DNA from: Streptomyces sp. ISL-96
Lineage (GTDB): Bacteria > Actinomycetota > Actinomycetes > Streptomycetales > Streptomycetaceae
Length of the DNA: 64,000 nucleotides
Reading direction: 5' to 3'
Assembly: GCF_018614035.1 (NCBI RefSeq)
Contig: NZ_JAGGPA010000001.1
Coordinates: forward strand, 216,351-280,350
The notes beneath the pieces are model-generated. The model saw nothing but the letters and a program-made list of their open reading frames with translations. It made no database searches and was not told the origin of the DNA. Shown here piece after piece: positions 1-9,354 of the stretch. Within the stretch, counting starts at the first letter, position 1, and every line of letters begins with the position of its first letter. The position numbers and the translations under genes were made by a program.

Positions 1-2
1 AC

Positions 3-1244
3 GGCAGCGCGCCGGGCATCGCCCCCGGCGAACCCGACCCGCACGGCGGGGTGACCTACCGCGCCGAGGGGAAGCTGCCCCAGGGGCCCGGTTCCGCCCA
101 CGTGTACCGGGCGTCGGGCGCGGTCACCGAGGCGGAGGTGGCACGGCTGGCGAAGGCACTCGGCGTACCGGGCAAGCCGCGCGTCGAGGGCACCGCCTGG
201 AAGGTCGGGGTGACCAAGGACGGCTCGGGGCCCGTGCTCCAGGTCAACAAGCAGGCGCCGGGCACCTGGACGTTCGCGAAGTACGGGCCGGGCGGCAGCG
301 ACAACTGCGCCAAGGCCGACAAGTGCCCCGACACCTCCTACCGGCCCGGCGGCGAGGGGCCCGCGGTGAGCGAGAAGGCCGCGAAGGAGGCGGCGGCGCC
401 CGTGCTGAAGGCGCTGGGCCAGGACGACGCCAAGCTGGACGCCCGCCAACTGATGGGCGCGGTACGGGTGGTGAACGCCGACCCCGAGGTGGGCGGGCTG
501 CCGACGTACGGCTGGGCGACCGGTATCCAGATCGGCTCCGACGGGCAACCGGTCGGCGGCAGCGGGCAGTTGAAGAGCCTGACCAGGGGCGCCGAGTATC
601 CGGTCATCAGCGCCGACGAGGCGCTGAAGCAGCTGAACAAGGCCGGGCAGGGTGCCGGCAAGACCGGCATCGGTGGTTGCGCCACGCCCGTGCCGCACGG
701 CGACAAGGGCAACGAGGGCGACGCGGCTCAGTCGCCTTGCGAGCCGGACGGCGGGCAGCCGCCGGCCCCGCCGGAGCCCGTGGCCGTGGGCGGGGCGGTC
801 TTCGGGCTGGCCGCACAGTACGTCGACGGGCGGCAGGCGCTCGTACCCTCGTGGCTCTTCGAGGTGAAGCCCGGGGGCGGCGCGCAGCCGTTCACGATCA
901 CGCACCCCGCGGTCGATCCCGACTACCTGGCCAAGCCGCCCGCCTCACCGGCTCCGCCCGAGAGCGGCAAGCCGTCGGCGGAGCCGCGGCAGGTCCAGTC
1001 GTACAGCGCCGACGGGCGCAAGCTCACCCTGCACTTCTGGGGCGGCGTGTGCAGCGACTACGCGGCGAAGGCGACCGAGGAGAACGGGGCGGTGAAGGTG
1101 AAGATCACCGAGACCAATCCGGACCCCGGGCGGGCCTGCATCCTGATCGCCAAGGAGCTGAAGGAGACGGTGACGCTCGACAAGCCGCTGGACGGCCGGA
1201 AGGTCGTGGACTCGCGGAGCGGTGAGGCCGTGCCGCGCGCGTAG
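3..1244 (+). CDS. C-terminal part of a secreted/membrane hypothetical protein (5' truncated)
   Basis: The reading frame is open from the first base, so the true start lies upstream of the window; the GTG at 51 is only an internal candidate. The visible 414 codons are Gly/Pro/Ala-rich with several cysteines (paired in the stretches around residues 80-92, 208-230 and near the C-terminus), as in exported actinobacterial proteins with disulfides. No catalytic motif is recognised. A bidirectional hairpin follows the stop. In related Streptomyces a large secreted protein of unknown role sits beside erpA-nadA, which fits the position. Function unknown. Confidence 0.75.
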   Translation, partial: GSAPGIAPGEPDPHGGVTYRAEGKLPQGPGSAHVYRASGAVTEAEVARLAKALGVPGKPRVEGTAWKVGVTKDGSGPVLQVNKQAPGTWTFAKYGPGGSDNCAKADKCPDTSYRPGGEGPAVSEKAAKEAAAPVLKALGQDDAKLDARQLMGAVRVVNADPEVGGLPTYGWATGIQIGSDGQPVGGSGQLKSLTRGAEYPVISADEALKQLNKAGQGAGKTGIGGCATPVPHGDKGNEGDAAQSPCEPDGGQPPAPPEPVAVGGAVFGLAAQYVDGRQALVPSWLFEVKPGGGAQPFTITHPAVDPDYLAKPPASPAPPESGKPSAEPRQVQSYSADGRKLTLHFWGGVCSDYAAKATEENGAVKVKITETNPDPGRACILIAKELKETVTLDKPLDGRKVVDSRSGEAVPRA

Positions 1245-1263
1245 GGCCGTACGTGCGCGTACG

Positions 1264-1302
1264 AAGAAGGCGGCGGTCCCGGTCCGGGGCCGCCGCCTTC
1301 TT
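1264..1302. terminator. Bidirectional terminator hairpin
   Basis: Left arm AAGAAGGCGGCGG (1264-1276) pairs perfectly with CCGCCGCCTTCTT (1290-1302). It lies between two convergent genes and carries A-rich and T-rich outer ends, so it can stop transcription from both sides. Confidence 0.8.
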
Positions 1303-1315
1303 TCGCTGCGAGTTC

Positions 1316-1672
1316 TCAGCTGAACGAGTCGCCGCAGGCGCAGGAGCCCGTGGCGTTCGGGTTGTCGATCGTGAAGCCCTGCTTCTCGATGGTGTCGACG
1401 AAGTCGATGGAGGCACCGCCCAGGTACGGGGCGCTCATGCGGTCGGTGACGACCTTGACGCCGTCGAAGTCCTTGACGACGTCGCCGTCGAGCGAGCGCT
1501 CGTCGAAGAAGAGCTGGTACCGCAGGCCCGAGCAGCCACCGGGCTGGACGGCCACGCGCAGCGCCAGGTCCTCCCGGCCTTCCTGGTCCAGCAGGGCCTT
1601 GACCTTGGAGGCGGCGGCGTCGGACAGGAGAATGCCGTCGCTCACGGTGGTCTTGTCGTCCTGAACGGACAT
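1316..1672 (-). CDS. erpA: Iron-sulfur cluster insertion protein ErpA (HesB/IscA A-type carrier)
   Basis: 118 residues, the normal length for A-type Fe-S carriers. The three conserved cysteines are present: Cys47 in GGCSG and Cys111/Cys113 in the C-terminal CAC motif, which hold the cluster during transfer to apo-enzymes. The start ATG at 1672 is preceded by GGGAGAG. It is divergent from nadA, whose product is a 4Fe-4S enzyme, so a delivery relationship is plausible (inference). LipA, encoded further on in this window, is another likely client. Confidence 0.95.
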   Translation of the reverse strand: MSVQDDKTTVSDGILLSDAAASKVKALLDQEGREDLALRVAVQPGGCSGLRYQLFFDERSLDGDVVKDFDGVKVVTDRMSAPYLGGASIDFVDTIEKQGFTIDNPNATGSCACGDSFS

Positions 1673-1820
1673 CTACATCTCTCCCGGGTTGTACGGACTG
1701 CTTGCCGACCTGTGCAACCGGCGCGGCCGCGGATTCATTCCAGGCCTGAGCGCCTGTCTTCTCCATTCATGCTCGCACACCGCCATCCGCAGCGGCACGG
1801 CGCGCGCGGCGACGGGAATT

Positions 1821-1890
1821 CGTCACATCGACGACATCGTCGTCGTCAAAGTGACGTGAAGCGGTTATGATAGATAACGTCAAATCGACG
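1821..1890. promoter_or_regulatory. Three 13-bp dyads in the nadA promoter region
   Basis: Three related 13-mers are seen: CGTCACATCGACG (1821-1833), CGTCAAAGTGACG (1844-1856) and CGTCAAATCGACG (1878-1890). All fit CGTC-N5-GACG, and the middle one has perfect 5-bp arms. A TATGAT hexamer (1866-1871), a candidate -10 box, lies between the second and third copies, so a bound protein could block the promoter. The regulator is not identified; a NAD-pathway repressor would be the natural guess. Confidence 0.55.
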
Positions 1891-1925
1891 AAAAGTGTGT
1901 TCGCAGACAAGAAAGGGTGCGTGTC

Positions 1926-3104
1926 GTGACCACCGCCCAGCCACTGGATGTCCAGCCGTCGCCGCTCGCTCTGCTGCTGCTCGGCCGTGAGGCCGACACC
2001 AAGAGCGAGCGGGGTGTCGACTGCCCCGGCGACCTGCCGTCCCCCTCCGACCCGCACCTGGTCGAGCGCGCCCGCGCCGCCAAGGAAAAGCTCGGGGACA
2101 AGGTCTTCATCCTCGGTCACCACTACCAGCGTGACGAGGTCATCCAGTTCGCCGATGTCACCGGGGACTCCTTCAAACTGGCCAAGGACGCGGCCGCCAA
2201 GCCGGAGGCCGAGTACATCGTCTTCTGCGGCGTGCACTTCATGGCCGAGTCCGCGGACATCCTCACCTCCGACGACCAGAAGGTCGTACTCCCCGACCTG
2301 GCGGCCGGCTGCTCGATGGCCGACATGGCCACCGCCGAGCAGGTCGCCGAGTGCTGGGACGTACTGACCGAGGCCGGAGTGGCCGAGCAGGTCGTGCCCG
2401 TCTCGTACATGAACTCCTCCGCCGACATCAAGGCGTTCACCGGCAAGCACGGCGGCACGATCTGTACGTCGTCGAACGCCAAGCGCGCGCTGGACTGGGC
2501 CTTCGAGCAGGGCGAGAAGGTCCTTTTTCTGCCCGACCAGCACCTCGGGCGCAACACCGCCGTGCGCGACATGGGCATGTCGCTGGACGACTGCGTGCTC
2601 TACAACCCGCACAAGCCGAACGGCGGCCTGACCGTCGAGCAGCTGCGGAACGCGAAGATGATCCTGTGGCGCGGGCACTGCTCGGTGCACGGCCGCTTCT
2701 CGGTCGAGTCCGTCAATGACGTGCGCGAGCGCATCCCGGGCGTCAACGTCCTCGTGCACCCCGAGTGCAAGCACGAGGTCGTGGCGGCCGCGGACTACGT
2801 CGGATCGACGGAGTACATCATCAAGGCGCTGGAGGCGGCCCCGGCCGGCTCCAAGTGGGCCATCGGCACCGAGCTCAACCTGGTGCGCCGGCTCGCCAAC
2901 CGGTTCGCGGCCGAGGACAAGGAAGTCGTCTTCCTCGACAAGACGGTCTGCTTCTGCTCGACCATGAACCGCATCGACCTGCCGCACCTGGTGTGGACCC
3001 TGGAATCGCTGGCCGAGGGCAACCTGGTCAACCGCATCGAGGTCGACCGCGAGACCGAGCAGTTCGCGAAGCTCGCGCTAGAGCGGATGCTGGCGCTGCC
3101 GTAG
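1926..3104 (+). CDS. nadA: Quinolinate synthase NadA
   Basis: 392 residues. It condenses iminoaspartate with dihydroxyacetone phosphate to quinolinate in de novo NAD synthesis, using an oxygen-sensitive 4Fe-4S cluster. Family motifs visible include the early GHHYQRDEV stretch, AAGCSMADMA, a HPEC segment and the C-terminal KTVCFCSTMN with cluster cysteines. GTG 1926 is chosen over GTG 1917 because AGAAAGGG (1908-1915) is correctly spaced only for 1926. nadB and nadC are not adjacent. Three 13-bp dyads lie upstream and a strong terminator follows. Divergent from erpA. Confidence 0.96.
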   Translation: MTTAQPLDVQPSPLALLLLGREADTKSERGVDCPGDLPSPSDPHLVERARAAKEKLGDKVFILGHHYQRDEVIQFADVTGDSFKLAKDAAAKPEAEYIVFCGVHFMAESADILTSDDQKVVLPDLAAGCSMADMATAEQVAECWDVLTEAGVAEQVVPVSYMNSSADIKAFTGKHGGTICTSSNAKRALDWAFEQGEKVLFLPDQHLGRNTAVRDMGMSLDDCVLYNPHKPNGGLTVEQLRNAKMILWRGHCSVHGRFSVESVNDVRERIPGVNVLVHPECKHEVVAAADYVGSTEYIIKALEAAPAGSKWAIGTELNLVRRLANRFAAEDKEVVFLDKTVCFCSTMNRIDLPHLVWTLESLAEGNLVNRIEVDRETEQFAKLALERMLALP

Positions 3105-3135
3105 CCGCCGCGTCTCCCGCTTCTCGTACGTCAAG

Positions 3136-3170
3136 GTAAGGGGCACCCCGCAATGCGGGGTGCCCCTTAC
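3136..3170 (+). terminator. Terminator downstream of nadA
   Basis: A perfect 16-bp inverted repeat (arms 3136-3151 and 3155-3170) with a 3-base AAT loop, starting GTAAGGGGC and ending GCCCCTTAC. One of the strongest hairpins in the window, 32 bases after the nadA stop. Confidence 0.85.
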
Positions 3171-3287
3171 CCGCGTTACCGGGTGCGGGACTGTGGCTTA
3201 CCTGCAAGCGTGGGAGGCGATGAGTTCTGCGGCGCCCGGACGTCTACCACTGCACAAGGCCATCAGCACCCCGGAAGGGTGAGGAAC

Positions 3288-3701
3288 ATGCAGTACATGA
3301 TCCAGATGAACGTGCCCGCCGATGAGTGGGACGGCATGATGTCGTCGTTCTCCAAGGAAGACATGCTGGCGATGTTCGCGCACATGGACGCGCTCAACCA
3401 GGAGATCGGCGCGGCCGGCGAGCTCGTGGAGGCACGTGGTCTCGGCGGGCCCTCGATGGTCAAGACCGTACGGGCGACGGACGACGGCCGGGCGAAGGTG
3501 ACCGACGGGCCCGCTGCGCCCGGACGCATCCTGGCCGGTTACTGGGTGGTCGACGTCAAGGACGAGGACCGTGCCCTGGAGATCGCCGCGCGGGCGTCGG
3601 CCTGTCCCGGCCCCGGGGGCAAGCCCGGAAACGATCCGGTCGAGGTGCACGCCATCCCCGAGGGGCCGCCCGAGGTACCCGAAGCGTCTCTGATTGACTG
3701 A
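3288..3701 (+). CDS. YCII/DGPF-domain protein
   Basis: 137 residues from ATG 3288, preceded by AAGGGTGAGG; the frame is open further upstream but there is no ribosome site there. It starts MQYMIQMNV and carries the dimeric alpha/beta ferredoxin-like YCII fold with the segment VTDGPAAPGRILAGYWVVDV, matching the DGPF subfamily. Such proteins are often encoded next to ECF sigma factors, but none is nearby, so this is an orphan. The function of the family is not established. Confidence 0.85.
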   Translation: MQYMIQMNVPADEWDGMMSSFSKEDMLAMFAHMDALNQEIGAAGELVEARGLGGPSMVKTVRATDDGRAKVTDGPAAPGRILAGYWVVDVKDEDRALEIAARASACPGPGGKPGNDPVEVHAIPEGPPEVPEASLID

Positions 3702-3706
3702 GCGAT

Positions 3707-3723
3707 CCTGAGCGTTACTCAGG
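3707..3723 (+). terminator. Short hairpin after the YCII gene
   Basis: CCTGAG (3707-3712) and CTCAGG (3718-3723) with a 5-base loop, immediately after the stop codon. Weak, without a T-run. From here to 3929 I see no gene or recognisable site. Confidence 0.35.
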
Positions 3724-3929
3724 GCGCGAGCCGATCGTCTTCGTGCCCTGGTGCTGAACGGCCGGAGTCGTCAGTCCGCGTGGCACGTCGCTCCGGACGC
3801 TGGTCGGCCAGGTCTGACGACCCCACCGAGGAGGGTGCCCGACGTCGCCTGGGCGCCGGGCGTGTGCGTGACACTCTGCCACAGGATCACTACGTTTCGC
3901 TAATCAAGCTGGTGAGCCTGAGAAGCGGG

Positions 3930-3969
3930 GCGAGCCCCGGCCCCCCTGGTGAGGGGAGCCGGGGCTCGC
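3930..3969 (-). terminator. Terminator of the RND transporter gene
   Basis: GCGAGCCCCGGC (3930-3941) pairs perfectly with GCCGGGGCTCGC (3958-3969), and inner CCCCT/AGGGG bases extend the stem. It lies just beyond the stop of the minus-strand transporter. Confidence 0.75.
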
Positions 3970-3999
3970 TGCTGTGCGGGATCAGGTGTCGTACGCCGA

Positions 4000-6900
4000 T
4001 CAGACCTTCGCCGCCTCCGGCTCCTGCGACTCGGCGTCGGACTCGGCCGGGGCGCCCGCCTTCGCCGCGCGCTTGGCCGCCTTCTTCTTGGCGCGGCGCT
4101 CCTTGCGGAGCTCCACCATCGCGTACAGCGTCGGCACCAGGAGCAGCGTCAGCAGCGTCGACGTGATCAGACCGCCGATCACCACGATCGCCAGCGGCTT
4201 CGAGATGAAGCCGCCCTCGCCGGTGATCCCCAGCGCCATCGGCAGCAGCGCGAAGATCGTCGCCAGTGCCGTCATCAGGATCGGCCGCAGGCGGTGACGT
4301 CCGCCCTCCAGGACCGCCTCGACGACGCCCAGGCCCTGGGCGCGGTACTGGTTGATCAGGTCGATCAGCACGATCGCGTTGGTGACCACGATGCCGATGA
4401 GCATCAGCATGCCGATCATCGCCGGGACACCCAGGGGCGTACCGGTGGCGAGCAGCAGGCCGATCGCGCCGGTCGCCGCGAACGGGATGGAGACCAGCAG
4501 GATCAGCGGCTGGACCAGCGAGCGGAACGTCGCCACCAGCAGCATGAACACGATCGCGATGGCCGCCAGCATGGCCAGGCCGAGCTGGGCGAACGCCTCG
4601 TTCTGGTCGGAGGAGACACCGCCGATCTCGACGCTCGCGCCCGCCGGCAGCTCCTTCTTCAGCTCGGTGATCTTCGTCTGGAGCGCGGCGGTGACCGCGC
4701 CCGTGTTGTCGGCGGTCGGCTTGGCCGTGATCGTCGCGGCGCGGGCGCCGTCGATCCGGGTCTTGGAGACCGGCCCGGCGACGAGCTTCACGTCGGCGAT
4801 GTCGCCTAGCTTGACCTGCCCGAGGTTCAGCTTCTTCAGCTCGTCCATCGTGGTCGCCGGGCGAGCCGACTTCACGACGACGTCGCGCTCGGTGTCGCCG
4901 ATGTTCGCCTTGCCCGAGGTGGTGCCGCGCACCGCCTGGGTGACGGCCGCGCCGAGCGTGGCCTGGTTGAAGCCCGCCCCGGCCGCCTTGTCGTTGGCAG
5001 TGACGGAGATCCGCGGCACGCTCTGGGCCAGGTCGCTCTGTACGTCGGTGACGTCGTCGAGCTTGGCGATGGCGTCCCGTACCTGCTCGGAGGCCTTCTT
5101 CAGCACATCGCCGTCACCGGCCTTGACCACGACGCTCAGGTCCTGGCTGCCGAAGCCGCCGCCCGCGCCGATGGTCGTGTCGCCGATGCCGTCGAGCTTG
5201 CCGAGCTCCTCGTCGATCCGCTTCTGGGTGGCCTCGGAGTCGGAGGCGTCCTTGAGGGTGAGCTGGTACGTCGCCTGGTTGGCGCCCGTGCCTCCGCCGA
5301 AGGCGGCCGCGAAGCCGGAGGAGCCGACCGTGACCTGGTAGTCCTTGATCGTGTCGATCGAGTCGAGCGCCTTCTCGACCTTCAGTGCGGCCTGGTCGGC
5401 CGCCTCCAGGCTGGTGCCGGCCTTCAGCTCCTGGGTGACGGACAGGGTGTCCTGCTCGCCCTCGTCCAGGAAGTTGGTCTTCAGCAGCGGCGCCATGGCG
5501 AACGTACCGATGAGAACGACGACCGCGATGGCCAGGCTCATGAGGCGGCGGCGGGTCGCGAAGCGCAGGACCGGGACGTACATCCGCTGGAGCCGGCTGC
5601 GGGCCTCCTTCTCCTCCGCCCTGCGGCGCAGCTCGGCTGCGTCTGCCGAGGCGGAGACGCCCTCGGAGCCCTTGGGCGGACGCAGGAACCAGTACGAGAA
5701 GACCGGCACCACGGTCAGGGACACCAGCAGCGAGGCGAGCAGGGCCGCCGTGACGGTGAGGGAGAACGAGCCGAACAGCTGGCCCACCATGCCGCCGACC
5801 AGGCCGATCGGCAGGAAGACGGCGACGGTCGTCAGGGTCGAGGCGGTGACCGCGCCGGCCACCTCCTTGACCGCGGTGATGATCGCCGAGTGGCGCTCCT
5901 CGCCGTACGCCAGGTGACGCTTGATGTTCTCCAGGACCACGATCGAGTCGTCGACGACGCGGCCGATCGCGATGGTCAGCGCGCCGAGCGTGAGGACGTT
6001 CAGCGACAGGTCGCGGGTCCACAGCACGATCAGCGCGAGGACCACCGACAGCGGGATGGAGATGGCGGTGACGAGCGTCGAGCGGACCGACGCGAGGAAG
6101 ACCAGGATGACGATGACGGCGAAGACCAGGCCGAGGGCGCCCTCGGTGGTCAGGCCTGAGATCGACTTGGAGACGGCCGGGCCCTGGTCGAAGACGACCG
6201 CGATCTCGCTGCCGGCGCCGATGCTGTCGCGCAGCTCGGGGAGCTTGTCCTTGACCGCGTCGGAGATGGCGACGGCGCTGCCGTCCTGGTCCATGGTGAT
6301 CGCCAGGGACAGGCTGGGCTTGCCGTTGGTGCGGGTGATGGAGACCGCGGTGGCGGGCTGCTCCTTGACGGTGGCGACGTCACCGAGGCGTACCGGCTTC
6401 GGCGGCTTGCCCGCGCCTGTGGGCGTCGCGGTGACGCGCAGGTCCTCGATCTGCTTCAGCGACGTGTAGCCGCCGCCGACCTGCACCGTGCGGCTCTTGC
6501 CGTCCTCGGCGAAGGAGCCGGCCGGGACGGTCGCGCCGCCCGCCTGGAGCGCCTGGCCGAGCGCGGCGGCGTTGAGACCGGCGGCCGCGAGCTTCTTGTC
6601 GTCGGGGGTGACGGCGACCTGGAGGTCGCGCACCCCGTCGATGGTGACCTGGCCGACGCCGTCGATGTCCTCCAGTACGGGGACGACCGTGTTCTCCAGC
6701 CGGTCGGCGAGCGCCTGCTGGTCCTGGCCGGAGGTGACGGCGAGCAGGACGGTCGGGATGTCGTCCGTCGAGCCCGCCACGACCTGGGGGTCGACGTCGT
6801 CGGGGAGCTGGGCGCGGGAGCGGTTCACGGCCTGCTGGACGTCGGCGACGAGCTGCTTGGTGTCGTTGCCGTAGTCGAACTGGGCCATGATCACGGCGTT

Positions 6901-7164
6901 GCCCTCGCTCGCCGTGGAGGTGACGCCGGTGATGCCGTCGACTGCCTTGATGGTGCTTTCGAGGGGTTCGACTACCTGCTTCTCGACCACGTCGGGGGAC
7001 GCGCCCTGGTAGGGCGCCAGCACGGACACCATCGGGAACTCCATGGTCGGCAGCAGTTGCTGCTTCAGCTGCGGTATCGCGATGGCACCGAAGACGATCG
7101 CGATGATCGACATCAGACCGATCAGCGCCCGCTGAGCGAGGCTGAATCTGGACAGCCAGGACAT
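4000..7164 (-). CDS. RND-family efflux transporter (AcrB/SwrC type)
   Basis: 1054 residues, full length for HAE1-type RND permeases. The frame opens at 7236, but ATG 7164 (MSWLSRF) fits the family N-terminus and follows AGAAGAGAG. It shows an N-terminal membrane helix, two large extracytoplasmic loops and two blocks of membrane helices; GRVVDDSIVVLENI is the TM4 motif with the paired Asp of the proton relay. The tail is Lys/Ala-rich. It is a secondary multidrug- or lipid-type exporter in the membrane. No membrane-fusion or outer-membrane partner is adjacent, as expected in Gram-positives. It precedes a two-component pair on the same strand that may control it (inference). Confidence 0.92.
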   Translation of the reverse strand: MSWLSRFSLAQRALIGLMSIIAIVFGAIAIPQLKQQLLPTMEFPMVSVLAPYQGASPDVVEKQVVEPLESTIKAVDGITGVTSTASEGNAVIMAQFDYGNDTKQLVADVQQAVNRSRAQLPDDVDPQVVAGSTDDIPTVLLAVTSGQDQQALADRLENTVVPVLEDIDGVGQVTIDGVRDLQVAVTPDDKKLAAAGLNAAALGQALQAGGATVPAGSFAEDGKSRTVQVGGGYTSLKQIEDLRVTATPTGAGKPPKPVRLGDVATVKEQPATAVSITRTNGKPSLSLAITMDQDGSAVAISDAVKDKLPELRDSIGAGSEIAVVFDQGPAVSKSISGLTTEGALGLVFAVIVILVFLASVRSTLVTAISIPLSVVLALIVLWTRDLSLNVLTLGALTIAIGRVVDDSIVVLENIKRHLAYGEERHSAIITAVKEVAGAVTASTLTTVAVFLPIGLVGGMVGQLFGSFSLTVTAALLASLLVSLTVVPVFSYWFLRPPKGSEGVSASADAAELRRRAEEKEARSRLQRMYVPVLRFATRRRLMSLAIAVVVLIGTFAMAPLLKTNFLDEGEQDTLSVTQELKAGTSLEAADQAALKVEKALDSIDTIKDYQVTVGSSGFAAAFGGGTGANQATYQLTLKDASDSEATQKRIDEELGKLDGIGDTTIGAGGGFGSQDLSVVVKAGDGDVLKKASEQVRDAIAKLDDVTDVQSDLAQSVPRISVTANDKAAGAGFNQATLGAAVTQAVRGTTSGKANIGDTERDVVVKSARPATTMDELKKLNLGQVKLGDIADVKLVAGPVSKTRIDGARAATITAKPTADNTGAVTAALQTKITELKKELPAGASVEIGGVSSDQNEAFAQLGLAMLAAIAIVFMLLVATFRSLVQPLILLVSIPFAATGAIGLLLATGTPLGVPAMIGMLMLIGIVVTNAIVLIDLINQYRAQGLGVVEAVLEGGRHRLRPILMTALATIFALLPMALGITGEGGFISKPLAIVVIGGLITSTLLTLLLVPTLYAMVELRKERRAKKKAAKRAAKAGAPAESDAESQEPEAAKV

Positions 7165-7315
7165 GGGTGGTCTCTCTTCTGTGGCGTGCGAGGCAGGAGA
7201 GGCAGTCGAGCGCGCCCCGTTTATACGATCAGCCACGCGAAGAGGGCGATTCCTCGCTCCCAGGTCCCTTTCTTATGCGGCGCATACCGCGTCTGGAGTA
7301 CGCGCCGCTACACCT

Positions 7316-8038
7316 TCACTCCACCCTTGGACGTACGAGACCCGATTCGTAGGCGATTACCACCAATTGGGCGCGGTCGCGGGCTCCGAGCTTCGCCATC
7401 GCCCGGTTCACATGGGTCTTGACGGTGAGCGGGCTGACGACCAGCTGTTCGGCGATCTCGTCGTTGGAGTTACCGCCCGCGACCTGGACGAGGACCTCGC
7501 GCTCGCGCACGGTCAGCGCCGACAGCCGGGCGGTGCGGGCCGCCGCGGCTTCGTCGTCGTCCGCGGTGCCGCCCTGGCCAAGGGCGCTCGCCTGCTTCAA
7601 GAACGTGGCGATCAGGCCCGTCGTCGCCACGGGCGAGAGCAGCGCCTCACCGGCCGCGACGATTCGGATGGCGTTGAGCAGTTCGTCCGGCTCCGCGCCC
7701 TTGCCGAGGAAGCCGGAGGCACCGGCGCGCAGCGACTGCACGACGTACTCGTCGACCTCGAAGGTCGTCAGCATGATGACGCGTACGGCGGACAGTTCCG
7801 GGTCTTCGCTGATCATGCGGGTGGCGGCGAGGCCGTCCGTACCCGGCATGCGGATGTCCATCAGGACGACGTCGACGCCGAGCGAGCGGGCGAGCTCGAC
7901 GGCCTCGGCGCCGTCCGCGGCCTCGCCGACGACCTCCATGTCCGGCTCGGAGTCGACCAGGACCCGGAACGCGCTGCGCAGGAGCGCCTGGTCGTCGGCG
8001 AGCAGCACCCTGATGCCGGTCGTGGTGGCCGTCGTCAT
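7316..8038 (-). CDS. Response regulator, NarL/LuxR family
   Basis: 240 residues. The receiver domain carries acidic residues near D15/D16 and phosphoacceptor Asp61 in VVLMDIRMPGTDG; the C-terminal LuxR helix-turn-helix contains LTVREREVLVQVAGG and VKTHVNRAMAKLG. The ATG at 8038 overlaps the stop of the upstream kinase gene by 4 bases, so the two are translationally coupled. It likely activates or represses targets on phosphorylation by that kinase. The neighbouring RND pump is a candidate target. Confidence 0.95.
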   Translation of the reverse strand: MTTATTTGIRVLLADDQALLRSAFRVLVDSEPDMEVVGEAADGAEAVELARSLGVDVVLMDIRMPGTDGLAATRMISEDPELSAVRVIMLTTFEVDEYVVQSLRAGASGFLGKGAEPDELLNAIRIVAAGEALLSPVATTGLIATFLKQASALGQGGTADDDEAAAARTARLSALTVREREVLVQVAGGNSNDEIAEQLVVSPLTVKTHVNRAMAKLGARDRAQLVVIAYESGLVRPRVE

Positions 8039-9294
8039 GCGGTCTCCCCCGTGTCGTCCCCCGTACGCGCCGTGAACGGCAGGATCGCATGTACGCGAAA
8101 GCCGCCGCCGTAGCGGGGCCCGGTGGTCAGGGTCCCGCCGAGGGCGCTCACGCGCTCGCGCATGCCGATGAGGCCGTGGCCGCCGCCTTCGGACCCGTCG
8201 CCCGCGCTCTGTGTCCTTTCCGTCCCCCCACCGTTGTCGATCACCGTCACTTCGGCGGACGAGCCGACGCGGACCACGCTGACCTCGGCCTTGGCGTGCG
8301 CGCCGGCGTGCTTCTGGACGTTGGTCAGGGCCTCCTGGATGATCCGGTACGCCGCGAGGTCGACGGCGGCGGGCAGCGGCGCCGCGACTTCCTTGTCGGG
8401 CCGGGCGACCTCCACCGGGAGGCCCGCGTGCCGGAAGGTGTCCAGGAGCTCGTCGAGCACGCCGAGACCGGGGGCGGGTTCGGTCGGGGCCTCGGGGTCG
8501 CCGCTCTGGCGGAGCAGGCCGACGGTGGCGCGCAGCTCGTTCAGCGCGGAGCGGCTGGCCTCCCGTACATGCGCGAGGGCTTCCTTGGCCTGGTCGGGGC
8601 GCTTGTCCATGACGTGGGCCGCGACGCCCGCCTGGACGTTGACCAGCGCGATGTGGTGGGCGACGACGTCGTGGAGGTCGCGCGCGATGCGCAGGCGCTC
8701 CTCCGCGACCCGTCGGCGGGCCTCTTCCTCGCGGGTCCTCTCCGCTCGCTCGGCGCGCTCGCGGATGGCGTCGACGAAGGCCCGGCGGCTGCGTACGGCG
8801 TCACCGGCGGTCGCGCCGATCCCCGTCCAGGCGAAGATCCCGAGGTTCTCCTGGGAGTACCAGGGGCCGCTGCCGAAGCACATCGCGGCGGCGGTCAGGC
8901 CGGTCATCGTCAGGAGGCCGACGCGCCAGGTGGTGGGGCGGTCGGTGCGGGAGGCGACCGTGTAGAGCGCGATGACGGCGCTCATCGCGACGGGGGCCGG
9001 CGGGTCGCCCGCGACGAGCTCGGCGACCGTGACGACGCCGGTGAAGGCGAGTACGGCCATGGGCCTGCGGCGGCGGAAGACCAGGGCGGCGGAGCCGAGC
9101 ACCATCAGGACGATGCTGCGGAGCCCGGGGGTCCGGGTGCCGAAGGTAGGGCCGTTGGGGCCGCCGTGCGGGTCGGCGAAGGAGCCGATCACTATCGTCA
9201 CCAGGACGCCGAGCGCGAGAGCGGCGTCCAGGGCGAGGGGATGTGCGCGGAGCCAGCACCGGGAGCGGGTGAATCCCGTACCGAGGGCAGTCAT
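8035..9294 (-). CDS. Sensor histidine kinase, NarL partner type (HisKA_3)
   Basis: 419 residues from ATG 9294; a TTG at 9303 in frame is less likely. The N-terminal half has several membrane helices but no large extracellular sensor, so it is an intramembrane-sensing type. It has a coiled-coil-like Arg/Glu-rich linker, then the dimerisation/phosphoacceptor motif RIARDLHDVVAHH with His208, then a HATPase_c domain with DNGGG and GHGLIGMRERV. Partner of the overlapping response regulator gene. Signal unknown. Confidence 0.94.
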   Translation of the reverse strand: MTALGTGFTRSRCWLRAHPLALDAALALGVLVTIVIGSFADPHGGPNGPTFGTRTPGLRSIVLMVLGSAALVFRRRRPMAVLAFTGVVTVAELVAGDPPAPVAMSAVIALYTVASRTDRPTTWRVGLLTMTGLTAAAMCFGSGPWYSQENLGIFAWTGIGATAGDAVRSRRAFVDAIRERAERAERTREEEARRRVAEERLRIARDLHDVVAHHIALVNVQAGVAAHVMDKRPDQAKEALAHVREASRSALNELRATVGLLRQSGDPEAPTEPAPGLGVLDELLDTFRHAGLPVEVARPDKEVAAPLPAAVDLAAYRIIQEALTNVQKHAGAHAKAEVSVVRVGSSAEVTVIDNGGGTERTQSAGDGSEGGGHGLIGMRERVSALGGTLTTGPRYGGGFRVHAILPFTARTGDDTGETA

Positions 9295-9354
9295 GCCACG
9301 CAACGGTACGGCGTTCGGGTGGCCGGGGCCGCTGCGCGGACGGTCAGCCGGGGA

